Shown piece after piece: positions 1-6,066 of a stretch of 9,424 nt of DNA. Position 1 is the stretch's first letter. The number at the start of each line of letters is the position of its first letter. The DNA is taken from NCBI GenBank assembly GCA_003222555.1, contig QHWL01000009.1, forward strand, positions 1 through 9,424, given 5' to 3'. Position numbers and translations under genes: made by a program. This DNA is from Acidobacteriota bacterium (GTDB taxonomy: Bacteria > Acidobacteriota > Vicinamibacteria > Vicinamibacterales > CAVVIG01). Below the pieces are notes generated by a model. The model saw only the letters and a program-made list of their open reading frames with translations. It was not told the origin of the DNA and did not search any database.

Positions 1-179
1 CGACGAGTACGTAGGCGCATCCCTCTCGCGTCCAATAAGACCGGCCCTACACCAGATTCGGCCCAACTCCTCCCGCCCGTCCGGCCGTTCCCACCCTTCC
101 TGCCCCCGCAATTGGCCCGCCGGCAAGGCATTTTTCTCGTACGTGCCCGCAGAACCGCTGGTCAGATTTTCACGTTGAA

Positions 180-764
180 TTAGCGCCGGCGCTTGACTGC
201 CGGCACGGCCACGGCGTCCAGGCTGTGCGCGGTGACGGCCAAACGGCGCGTCACGCCAGCGATGGTAACCGGAACGGCGAGGTAGTCACCGCGGTCGAAG
301 GCTGCGCGCGCTTTTTGCACGGCCCCCTCGGTGTCGGCGATGACCCGGCGCGCCTCGGCCAACGTTTTGGCCGGCGCGCGCGCCGTTTCGGCGGCCTTGA
401 GCTTCGCATGCGTGGCGGTCAGAACCGCGGTGATGTCGCCGAGGGCGCGCTCGGCTTCGGACCGCGCCATCGCTTTGTGATCGGCCGCTTCCTTGGCGGC
501 GCTCTGAGCGTGCTCACGGCTGTCGAGCGCGTGATTGAGGGCAAGCCGATAGTCGCGCGCATCGACCGCCTCGTGCGCGTGTTTGAGCGCCTCTTGCGCC
601 GCGAGGAACTCTTCGTGCGCGTACTGGTCGGCGCCGGCAGCGCCGGCGGCGTCGATGGCGCCCTGCGCCTGATCTATCTCTTTGTCGGGCGGAGCGCCGC
701 ATCCTCCGACCGTGAGTGAGGCGACGACGGCGGCGGCCAAACCGAACCGACCGAAGGCGGGCAT
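180..764 (-). CDS. Ala-rich helical lipoprotein, DUF4398-like
   Basis: This encodes a 194-residue protein of unknown function, probably anchored to a membrane by lipid. The N-terminus is a hydrophobic signal (residues 1-21) ending in a lipobox-like VGGC with Cys22 as the presumed lipidated residue. The mature part is almost all predicted helix, very rich in Ala, Glu, His and Lys. The stretch from about residue 48 to 110 (QYAHEEFLAAQEALKHAHEA and onward) has the spaced Ala/Glu/Leu pattern, with an 'ARDYRLAL' turn, seen in DUF4398 envelope proteins. The C-terminus ends in a basic KRRR. The ATG is preceded by no clear Shine-Dalgarno on its strand. It is divergent from radC, with only 49 bp between the two starts. 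DUF4398 proteins are associated with the outer envelope, but no biochemical role can be assigned. The lipoprotein call is fairly secure and the family call is from pattern only. Confidence 0.75.
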   Translation of the reverse strand: MPAFGRFGLAAAVVASLTVGGCGAPPDKEIDQAQGAIDAAGAAGADQYAHEEFLAAQEALKHAHEAVDARDYRLALNHALDSREHAQSAAKEAADHKAMARSEAERALGDITAVLTATHAKLKAAETARAPAKTLAEARRVIADTEGAVQKARAAFDRGDYLAVPVTIAGVTRRLAVTAHSLDAVAVPAVKRRR

Positions 765-813
765 CTAGCTCAGTATACGACCGTTAACCGTTGCCGAGCG
801 GCCTCCAATAACG
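765..813. promoter_or_regulatory. divergent promoter region, lipoprotein/radC
   Basis: This 49-bp gap separates two genes that start in opposite directions, so initiation signals for both should lie in or near it. A TATACT (minus strand, plus positions 772-777) matches a sigma70-type -10 box for the lipoprotein gene. TATACG on the plus strand (774-779) could serve radC. No convincing -35 element at 16-18 bp is visible for either, so this is a positional inference supported by one short match. The region is relatively AT-rich compared with its surroundings. Confidence 0.3.
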
Positions 814-1482
814 ATGAAAGAGTTATCGCCCGACGACCGCCCGCGCGAGAAATTACTGCGCCATGGCGCGCCGGCGCTCGGCGACAACGAGCTGGTCGCC
901 CTCGTGTTGGGCAGCGGCTGCCGCGGCACGGGCGCGCTTGCGCTGGCCAACGCTCTGCTCACCACGCGCGGCGGCCTGCACGGACTGGTGCGATCGACGT
1001 GCGACGATCTGGTCCGAGTCGCGGGTGTCGGCCGCGCGAAAGCGGCGCAAATCGTCGCCGCGCTCGAGCTCGGGCGCCGCACGCTCACCCACGCGCCGAG
1101 CGCGCGCATTCAGCTGAGGACTCCGCACGAGGCGGCCGCGTACCTGATGCCGGTCTTTGGCTCGAGGCCGGTCGAGCAATTCGGCGTGGTACTGCTCGAC
1201 ACGAAGCATCGCGTGCTTCGAACTGCGGTGCTGGCGATCGGCACGTTGAATTCGACCGTCGTCCAGCCACGCGACGTCTTTCGCGAGGCAGCCCTCGGCG
1301 GCGCGGCCGCTATCGTCGTTTTCCACAACCATCCATCGGGGGATCCCTCGCCGAGCCCGGACGATAAGGAGCTGACCGGGCGATTGGCGGCCGCCGGGAC
1401 TTTGATGGGCATCGACGTCGTGGATCACATCATTCTGGGGGACGCGCGGTATTGCAGCTTCAAAGAGATGGGGAAGATTTAA
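814..1482 (+). CDS. radC: RadC family JAB/MPN-domain protein
   Basis: This is a complete 222-residue RadC (UPF0758) protein, the normal length for the family. The N-terminus carries the family signature DRPREKLLRHGAPALGDNEL (residues 8-27), followed by a helix-hairpin-helix-like segment with VAGVGRAKAAQI near residues 70-80. The C-terminal half is a JAB/MPN metalloprotease-type fold: Glu121 in VEQFGVVLLD and a full JAMM motif, His171-x-His173-x7-Ser181-x2-Asp184 (HNHPSGDPSPSPDD). All predicted zinc ligands are present. The ATG at 814 is chosen because the conserved signature begins seven residues later, although no strong Shine-Dalgarno precedes it. The name comes from an old DNA-repair assignment now regarded as doubtful. 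RadC homologues occur both as housekeeping genes and on mobile islands, and their substrate is unsettled. The next gene begins 133 bp downstream, so the two are probably separately controlled. Confidence 0.93.
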   Translation: MKELSPDDRPREKLLRHGAPALGDNELVALVLGSGCRGTGALALANALLTTRGGLHGLVRSTCDDLVRVAGVGRAKAAQIVAALELGRRTLTHAPSARIQLRTPHEAAAYLMPVFGSRPVEQFGVVLLDTKHRVLRTAVLAIGTLNSTVVQPRDVFREAALGGAAAIVVFHNHPSGDPSPSPDDKELTGRLAAAGTLMGIDVVDHIILGDARYCSFKEMGKI

Positions 1483-1602
1483 ACGAGGCCGATACACTCG
1501 GATTGCTCGCGATAACGTTCACCCGAGCCTTGCCTCGGCGAATTCCGGCCGACGATCAGATGAACGGCGCATGACAGCCGATCGGTATAGACTTCGTCGT
1601 TG

Positions 1603-1609
1603 AAGGAGG
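1603..1609 (+). promoter_or_regulatory. strong ribosome binding site for the beta-propeller gene
   Basis: AAGGAGG lies six bases before the ATG at 1616. It is close to the ideal anti-Shine-Dalgarno complement and fixes that start. It is the best ribosome binding site in the window and suggests efficient translation of the secreted propeller protein. Confidence 0.8.
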
Positions 1610-1615
1610 CTCCAA

Positions 1616-2755
1616 ATGCACCGATCTACTGCAATCCTGACCGGCACGATCGTTTTCGCCGTGGCGATCGGCTCGGCGCAACAACCTTCGAACGGCGGAC
1701 CGTACAAGGTGCTCAAGCGGGCGAACGTCGGCGGTGAAGGTAACTGGGACTATATCTATGCTGACGTCGCTGGACGGCGGCTGTACATTCCGCGCCGCGC
1801 CCCGGCAGCTGTCGCGCCAACCGACGCGAGACCCGCAGCGCCCGCGATTCGGACTCGGCTGTCGATCTTCAGTCTCGACACGATCGAGCCAATCGGTGAA
1901 ATTGACGGCATCGGCGGGAATGGTACCGCGGTCGACCCGAAATCGAACCATGGCTTCACGAGCAGCAAGCCAGTCTCGATGTTCGATACCAAGACGATGA
2001 AGCTGATCAAGACCATCGATGTGGGCGCCGCGCAGCCGGACGGCATTTACTTCGACGCCTTCAACGACAGAGTCTATGTCTTCAGCCATCCCACGAAGGA
2101 CGCGACGGTGATCGACTCCAAGGACGGCACGGTGCTCGGCACGATCGACCTGGGTGGCGTGCCGGAGCAGGGCGTGGCTGACGGCAAGGGCACGCTCTAC
2201 GTCGTCATGCAGGACGCGCAGGGCAGCGTCACGGCCGTCGACGTCAAGACGATGAAGGCGACGGCGCACTATCCGCTTGGGGACAAAGGTGGATGTAACG
2301 GGCTTGCCTTAGACGGGAAGAACCACGTGCTCTTCGCGGCCTGCGCCAGATCGGGCAAGGTGACGGCGCAGCCGACGCAGCCCGGGCCTCCCCAGCCGGC
2401 GGAGCCGATGATGGTACTTCTGAGCTCGGAGACCGGCAAGATCCTCGCGAACCTGCCGCTGGCCGGCGGCTCCGACGGCGTGGTGTTCAACCCGGCCACG
2501 ATGGAAGCTTTCAGCACGCACGGCAACGGCACGCTGACCGTCGTCAAGGAGAAGAGCCCGACGAGTTTCGAGGTCGAACAGAATCTCGAGACGATGAACG
2601 GCGCCCGGACGGTGACGTTCGACAGCAAGACGAACCACATCCTGACGATGAGCTTTGAGCGTGGCCCGGCGCCGCCGCCGCCACCTGGCGGAGGCCGCGG
2701 GCCCCAGGGAACGCCGGTACCTGGGACGTTTACGATTCTTGTGATTGGCAAGTAA
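1616..2755 (+). CDS. secreted YncE/YVTN-type beta-propeller protein
   Basis: This encodes 379 residues starting with a Sec signal peptide (MHRSTAILTGTIVFAVAIGSAQQ, described in two parts: basic start, hydrophobic core). Cleavage is likely after the GSA near residue 20. The mature protein shows repeated beta-propeller blades: segments such as KLIKTIDVGAAQPDGIYFD, TVIDSKDGTVLGTIDLGG and TAVDVKTMKATAHYPLG repeat a 'V-D-x-K-T/G-x-V-x-x-T-I-x-L-G' pattern roughly every 40-45 residues, as in YncE/YVTN proteins. Two Pro/Ala-rich insertions interrupt blades (about residues 60-78 and 252-262), and a Pro/Gly-rich stretch lies just before the last strand (about residues 349-365). Such propellers are usually periplasmic or secreted binding scaffolds. 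No catalytic motif is visible, so ligand and role are unknown. TATAGA at 1586-1591 might be a -10 box, without a clear -35. The gene is flanked by spacers on both sides and appears monocistronic. Confidence 0.85.
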   Translation: MHRSTAILTGTIVFAVAIGSAQQPSNGGPYKVLKRANVGGEGNWDYIYADVAGRRLYIPRRAPAAVAPTDARPAAPAIRTRLSIFSLDTIEPIGEIDGIGGNGTAVDPKSNHGFTSSKPVSMFDTKTMKLIKTIDVGAAQPDGIYFDAFNDRVYVFSHPTKDATVIDSKDGTVLGTIDLGGVPEQGVADGKGTLYVVMQDAQGSVTAVDVKTMKATAHYPLGDKGGCNGLALDGKNHVLFAACARSGKVTAQPTQPGPPQPAEPMMVLLSSETGKILANLPLAGGSDGVVFNPATMEAFSTHGNGTLTVVKEKSPTSFEVEQNLETMNGARTVTFDSKTNHILTMSFERGPAPPPPPGGGRGPQGTPVPGTFTILVIGK

Positions 2756-2795
2756 ATGCACGCCAGCAAGCCCAAGAAAATCGCGCCGCGTGCAT
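2756..2795 (+). terminator. hairpin directly after the propeller gene, weak terminator candidate
   Basis: A perfect 8-bp inverted repeat (ATGCACGC at 2756-2763 and GCGTGCAT at 2788-2795, 24-nt loop) starts on the base after the stop codon. There is no T-run after it, so it does not meet the intrinsic terminator pattern. An 8-bp match with this spacing can occur by chance several times in a window of this size. Only the position right after the stop supports a role in ending or protecting the transcript. Confidence 0.22.
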
Positions 2796-2930
2796 CCGTA
2801 AGGTCCTGACGATCCGAATGCGATGACGCGTACACACTCGGCTTGGCAGCAGGTTACCCAACCAGAGATCGCTTAACCTTGAGGACAATTGCTCTCGCTC
2901 GAAGGGCGGGCCTGGCGCAGAGGATTCCGC

Positions 2931-2936
2931 GGGGAG
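2931..2936 (+). promoter_or_regulatory. ribosome binding site deciding the hydrolase start
   Basis: GGGGAG lies five bases before the ATG at 2942. The same reading frame is open back to a TTG at 2843, but nothing Shine-Dalgarno-like precedes that TTG. The residues between the two have no signal character, whereas a signal peptide begins exactly at 2942. This site therefore supports the later start. Confidence 0.6.
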
Positions 2937-2941
2937 TCGCG

Positions 2942-4810
2942 ATGTCTGTCCATCAGGGGTTACGCGTCGTTGCGCTGGCGGCCGCCATCGCCGTGTGTGC
3001 CTGCGCGGCGGCCACGCCCCCCTGGAGGAAGTTCACGGCGCCCGAGAGTGTCGACACCATCGCGCACGCCCAGGTGAAGATGCGCGACGGGGTGCGCCTT
3101 GACGCCACCATCCTCAAGCCGGCCACGCCCGGCGGCCCCTGGCCGACCGTGCTCGTGCGCACGCCCTACAAGAGCGAACTGGACGTCGGCGGTCCATTTC
3201 TCCGCCGCTTGCTGGAGAGGGGCTACGCCATCGTGCAAGAGCACGAGCGCGGGCGTTTCCTGTCCGAAGGCCAGCCCGGCATGCTCCGCCGCGCGGGGGA
3301 GGACGGCTGGGACACGCTCGACTGGATCGCGGCTCAGCCCTGGTCGAACGGCAAGGTCGCGACTTATGGCTGTTCGTCCTCTGCGGAGAACCAGCTCAAG
3401 CTCGCTTCCCTCAACCATCCTGCCCACAAGGCGATGATCGCCTATTCGGCCGGCGTCGCCGTCGCCGAGGTCGGGCCGTTTCGCGAGCAGGGCAATTTTT
3501 GGCGGGGCGGAGCGTGGCAGCAAGGCTGGTTCAATTATTTCATCGACGACGTCCAGACCCACTGGCCGCAGCTTCCGCCCGGTCTTTCTGATGAAGAGCG
3601 CCAGCGCGCCAGCGCGGCCTTCAGCATTGACAAGAACAGTCCGTTTTCGCAGGACGACTACGCGAGGGTGCGCATGCACCTGCCCATGATCGAGATGGAG
3701 ACGGCGCTAGGGGCCACGGAGACCGAGATCAAGGCCTATCTTTCGCGCGGCCCGGTTGATCCCTACTGGAGCCTCGACCGCGTCGTCGATGCAGACCAGA
3801 TCCGCGTGCCGGGCCTCTGGGCCGAGGCGCTCTATGACATTTCGGCGCGCTCGACCGTCGCTTTCTTCGAGAAGACACGGAAGGAGAACCCCGACGGGCG
3901 CCATGCCATCGTGATCACCAACGGCAAGCACTGCGCCTTTGGCGGCGAGACCGCGACGCAAAAGATTGGCGACCGGCCGATCGGCGATCCGCGCTTCGAC
4001 TATGGCGGCCGCCAAATCGCCTGGCTCGACCGGTGGATGAAGGGCGACGAGGCCGTCGCGAGGCCGGCGCATCCGGTCACCGTCTATATGGCTGGCGCCA
4101 ATCGCTGGGCGGACTTCGACGCGGTACCGTGGGCCGGGCGCGACCCCTCGCGTGCTTTCTTTCTGTCCGGCGGCGGGGCGGCCAACACGTTGAAGGGCGA
4201 TGGCACGCTGGTCGCCGAAGCGCCCGTGGCGACTGTCGCCGACAGGTTCACCTATGACCCGGCCTATCCCGTGATCGCTCATGGCGGAGAGATCAGCGGT
4301 ATGGGCCCTGATCAGCAGGACGGCGCCTTCGACCAGCGCGTCAACGAGGACCGGGACGACGTGCTGGTCTACACCAGCGAGCCGCTCACGGAGGATCTGG
4401 CCGTCTTCGGTTACATCGAGACCGAGCTGTTCGTCGCGTCGGATGCGCCCGACACCGACTTCACCGTGAAGCTGGTCGACGTCGCGCCCGACAACACGGC
4501 CTGGAACATCGCCGACTCGATCCAGCGCATGCGGTATCGCGATGGCGAGGCGAAAGCTGTGTTCATGGCTCCGGGCGAGGTCTACCGCATCACCCCTCCG
4601 CCCATGCTGGCGGCCAATGTCTTCCTCAAGGGCCACCGCGTGCGGCTGGAGGTGTCCTCAAGCAACTTTCCCAGCTACGCCCGCAACCTCAACACTGCAG
4701 CCGACCCGTATACATCGATCTCGACCCGCATCGCGGCCAACGAGGTACATCATGGCCGCCAGCGACCATCGAAGCTCGTGTTGCCGGTGGTGAAGCTGCC
4801 GCCGCGGTGA
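2942..4810 (+). CDS. exported CocE/NonD-type serine hydrolase (X-Pro dipeptidyl-peptidase S15 family)
   Basis: From the ATG at 2942 the product is 622 residues, normal for CocE/NonD hydrolases, which cleave esters or N-acyl/peptide bonds (glutaryl-7-ACA acylase, cocaine esterase and X-Pro peptidase relatives). Residues 1-24 form an Ala-rich export signal. Cys21 in VCAC may be lipidated. Domain 1 is an alpha/beta hydrolase beginning at about residue 41 (VKMRDGVRLDATILKP), with the family block QEHERGRFLSEG. The likely triad is Ser145 in YGCSSSA, Asp299 in LYDISARS and His330 in GKHCAFGG. Domain 2 (about residues 435-622) is the C-terminal jelly-roll, with DDVLVYTSEPLTEDL and GHRVRLEVSSSNFPSYARN. 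The nucleophile motif is atypical: most relatives have GxSYxG, whereas here the last Gly is Ala. Substrate is unknown and location is probably periplasmic. An upstream TTG at 2843 would add 33 residues and is judged less likely. Confidence 0.88.
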   Translation: MSVHQGLRVVALAAAIAVCACAAATPPWRKFTAPESVDTIAHAQVKMRDGVRLDATILKPATPGGPWPTVLVRTPYKSELDVGGPFLRRLLERGYAIVQEHERGRFLSEGQPGMLRRAGEDGWDTLDWIAAQPWSNGKVATYGCSSSAENQLKLASLNHPAHKAMIAYSAGVAVAEVGPFREQGNFWRGGAWQQGWFNYFIDDVQTHWPQLPPGLSDEERQRASAAFSIDKNSPFSQDDYARVRMHLPMIEMETALGATETEIKAYLSRGPVDPYWSLDRVVDADQIRVPGLWAEALYDISARSTVAFFEKTRKENPDGRHAIVITNGKHCAFGGETATQKIGDRPIGDPRFDYGGRQIAWLDRWMKGDEAVARPAHPVTVYMAGANRWADFDAVPWAGRDPSRAFFLSGGGAANTLKGDGTLVAEAPVATVADRFTYDPAYPVIAHGGEISGMGPDQQDGAFDQRVNEDRDDVLVYTSEPLTEDLAVFGYIETELFVASDAPDTDFTVKLVDVAPDNTAWNIADSIQRMRYRDGEAKAVFMAPGEVYRITPPPMLAANVFLKGHRVRLEVSSSNFPSYARNLNTAADPYTSISTRIAANEVHHGRQRPSKLVLPVVKLPPR

Positions 4811-5275
4811 TCCGGATGCCTCGGCGTCGACTCGGAACTGCATCGTGCCACGTTTCGGTTGTGGGACTACAGTCCAGCACCACATCCGACCGAGAAGCAG
4901 TCTGGAACGTGACCGGTGTTGAAATGGTGCTCGAGCTCTGTCGTGGTCGGAATGGTGAGCCGAGATACACGATCCCAGGCTTTTGACGCTGACCGCATTG
5001 CCCGGGTAATCTCACGACGCCACTCGGCTCCCATACCAACGACTCGTGATCGTCGTCAAACGACTGCCACCCGCCGAAAAGCGGCATAGAATGGTGGCAT
5101 TCCTGGCCAACACCGCCAAGTACTGCCGAGCCTGTGAAAAAATGCGACGTTCGAACGCAGAGCTCGCAGAGCGCGCCGAGAAATTCTCAGGCATTTTCTT
5201 CTCGGCGGCCTCCGCGGTCTCTGCGTTGAACGTGATTTGTTCACAATCTGTGAAGATGTCAATGGACAGCGTGTC
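4811..5275. other. 465-bp intergenic region without a credible gene
   Basis: Between the hydrolase stop and the methyltransferase-like ATG I see no reading frame with protein-like composition or a recognisable motif on either strand. The first part (4811-5133) shows nothing beyond a short hairpin (GAATG/CATTC around 5089-5102). The second part is occupied by the long inverted repeat listed separately. Short open frames here, including one over 5046-5279, run through the palindrome and look like by-products of it. I see no tRNA or riboswitch-like sequence. Confidence 0.6.
5134..5244. repeat. 111-bp long inverted repeat (REP/MITE-like palindromic element)
   Basis: The left arm (5134-5182, 49 nt) and the reverse complement of the right arm (5199-5244, 46 nt) align in 40 of 49 columns, with 6 mismatches and 3 single-base gaps. 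The loop is 16 nt (5183-5198). Both arms begin with GTGAA and contain ACGTTC, AACGCAGAG and, next to the loop, CGCCGAGAA. The right arm, read on the minus strand, shows a 9-nt near-repeat (CGCAGAGAC, CGCGGAGGC, CGCCGAGAA), and the left arm has two GCAGAG copies. This is far beyond chance and would fold into a long imperfect hairpin in RNA or single-stranded DNA. It could be a dispersed palindromic repeat, a small non-autonomous element, or a leader hairpin for the gene starting 31 bases downstream. No transposase or target-site duplication is visible. Confidence 0.85.
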
Positions 5276-5953
5276 ATGAAGCCTTGGGAGTTACTCGGTC
5301 ACACCCGCACGCCGGACGGGGACGACATGACGCTGATGCGTCGCAGCGGCGAGTACGTCATTCTCGCCAACGGCAGGACCCTCATGTCGAGCCGCATGCA
5401 CGGCTCGGAGGAGGCACTGGCCATGCTGGCCTGCCGGCGGGCGCGGACACTGAAGGAGCCCTGCGTGCTTGTTGGCGGCCTCGGCATGGGTTTCACGCTG
5501 CGCGCGACACTCGATCTGCTGCCGCCGGCTGCGACCGTGGTCGTCGCAGAGTTGCTGCCCGCAGTGGTGGAGTGGAACAGGGGCCCGCTCGGGCCGTTGG
5601 CGGCCCATCCGCTGACGGATCGGCGGGTGCGCGTCGACGTGGGCGACGTCGCGGCAACCCTGGGTTCGGGCCGCGCCCGGTTCGACGCCGTGCTGCTCGA
5701 CGTGGACAACGGCCCGGACGCGCTCACCGCGTCGCACAACGTCGGGCTCTACAACGACAGCGGGTTGGCCGCCATTCGCGCGGCCCTCAAGATCGGTGGG
5801 GTGTTGGCCGTCTGGTCGGCTCGGGAAGATCGAAAATTCGAGCAGCGCCTGCGTCATGGCGCGTTCACCGTCGAAGTGGCGCGCGTGCGCGGCCGGCTGA
5901 AGAAGGGCGGCCCGCACCACGCGATCTTCCTCGGCCACAACCGTGCGGCCTGA
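5276..5953 (+). CDS. spermidine-synthase-fold / class I SAM-dependent methyltransferase-like protein
   Basis: From the ATG at 5276 the product is 225 residues with a Rossmann-type fold resembling the core of polyamine aminopropyltransferases (SpeE). Visible features are a nucleotide-binding loop VLVGGLGMGFTLRA (about residues 64-77, equivalent to GGGDG), the acidic end of strand 2 in VVVAELLPAVVEW with Glu92, and LLDVDNGPDAL (residues 141-150) with Asp142/Asp144 at the catalytic loop. ALKIGGVLAVWSA follows. The short N-terminal region has SSRMHGSEEALA (residues 38-49) where true spermidine synthases have the DExxYHE-type polyamine pocket. The protein also lacks their full N-terminal beta domain. 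Polyamine synthesis is therefore unlikely, and an unknown SAM-type transferase is the safer label. A TTG at 5237 in the same frame lies inside the inverted repeat and is rejected as start. No strong Shine-Dalgarno precedes the ATG. Confidence 0.75.
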   Translation: MKPWELLGHTRTPDGDDMTLMRRSGEYVILANGRTLMSSRMHGSEEALAMLACRRARTLKEPCVLVGGLGMGFTLRATLDLLPPAATVVVAELLPAVVEWNRGPLGPLAAHPLTDRRVRVDVGDVAATLGSGRARFDAVLLDVDNGPDALTASHNVGLYNDSGLAAIRAALKIGGVLAVWSAREDRKFEQRLRHGAFTVEVARVRGRLKKGGPHHAIFLGHNRAA

Positions 5954-5969
5954 GGAACAGGGCTAAACT

Positions 5970-6001
5970 CCTGCGCTACGCCTTCCAACTCCTAGCGCAG
6001 G
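5970..6001 (+). terminator. hairpin after the methyltransferase-like gene, weak terminator candidate
   Basis: A perfect 9-bp inverted repeat (CCTGCGCTA at 5970-5978, TAGCGCAGG at 5993-6001, loop of 14 nt) begins 16 bases after the stop codon. No T-run follows, so a classic intrinsic terminator is not shown. The GC-rich stem and its position support a 3'-end hairpin or attenuator before larC, but a match this long is expected about once by chance in the window. Confidence 0.35.
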
Positions 6002-6017
6002 CGTGAGTCATTCCTCG

Positions 6018-6040
6018 CGGGTGGCGGGTCGAGCCGCCCG
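6018..6040 (+). repeat. second small hairpin in the larC leader
   Basis: CGGGTGGC (6018-6025) and GCCGCCCG (6033-6040) pair over 8 bp with one G-T wobble around a 7-nt loop. This lies 26 bases before the larC ATG and follows the hairpin at 5970-6001, so the larC leader would contain two stems in succession. Whether it regulates larC is not known. No metal-riboswitch consensus is recognisable. Confidence 0.3.
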
Positions 6041-6066
6041 TAAGCGATACTTACCAGACGTAGAAG

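Noticed and set aside
1..179. Pyrimidine-rich left edge as the tail of a gene or a terminator
   Set aside because: No family-like open frame runs in from the left edge on either strand, and no stem with a T-run is visible downstream of the lipoprotein gene.
1521..1537. Small hairpin (CCGAG/CTCGG) after radC as a terminator
   Set aside because: It has only a 5-bp stem and no T-run, so it cannot be distinguished from chance in GC-rich DNA.
2843..2941. Upstream TTG start for the hydrolase, adding 33 residues
   Set aside because: No ribosome binding site precedes it and it would bury the signal peptide. GGGGAG plus ATG at 2942 fits better.
3707..4636. 309-codon minus-strand frame opposite the hydrolase
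   Set aside because: It is fully antisense to conserved hydrolase sequence. Its composition mirrors the codon bias of the sense gene and it shows no recognisable domain.
5237..5275. TTG start for the methyltransferase-like gene
   Set aside because: It lies within the right arm of the inverted repeat and adds residues unlike the family. The ATG at 5276 is preferred.
5046..5279. Open frame of 77 codons on the plus strand across the palindrome
   Set aside because: Its sequence is mostly the two palindrome arms translated (NAELAERAEKFSG and AASAVSALNVI). It has no Shine-Dalgarno and overlaps the start of the next gene.
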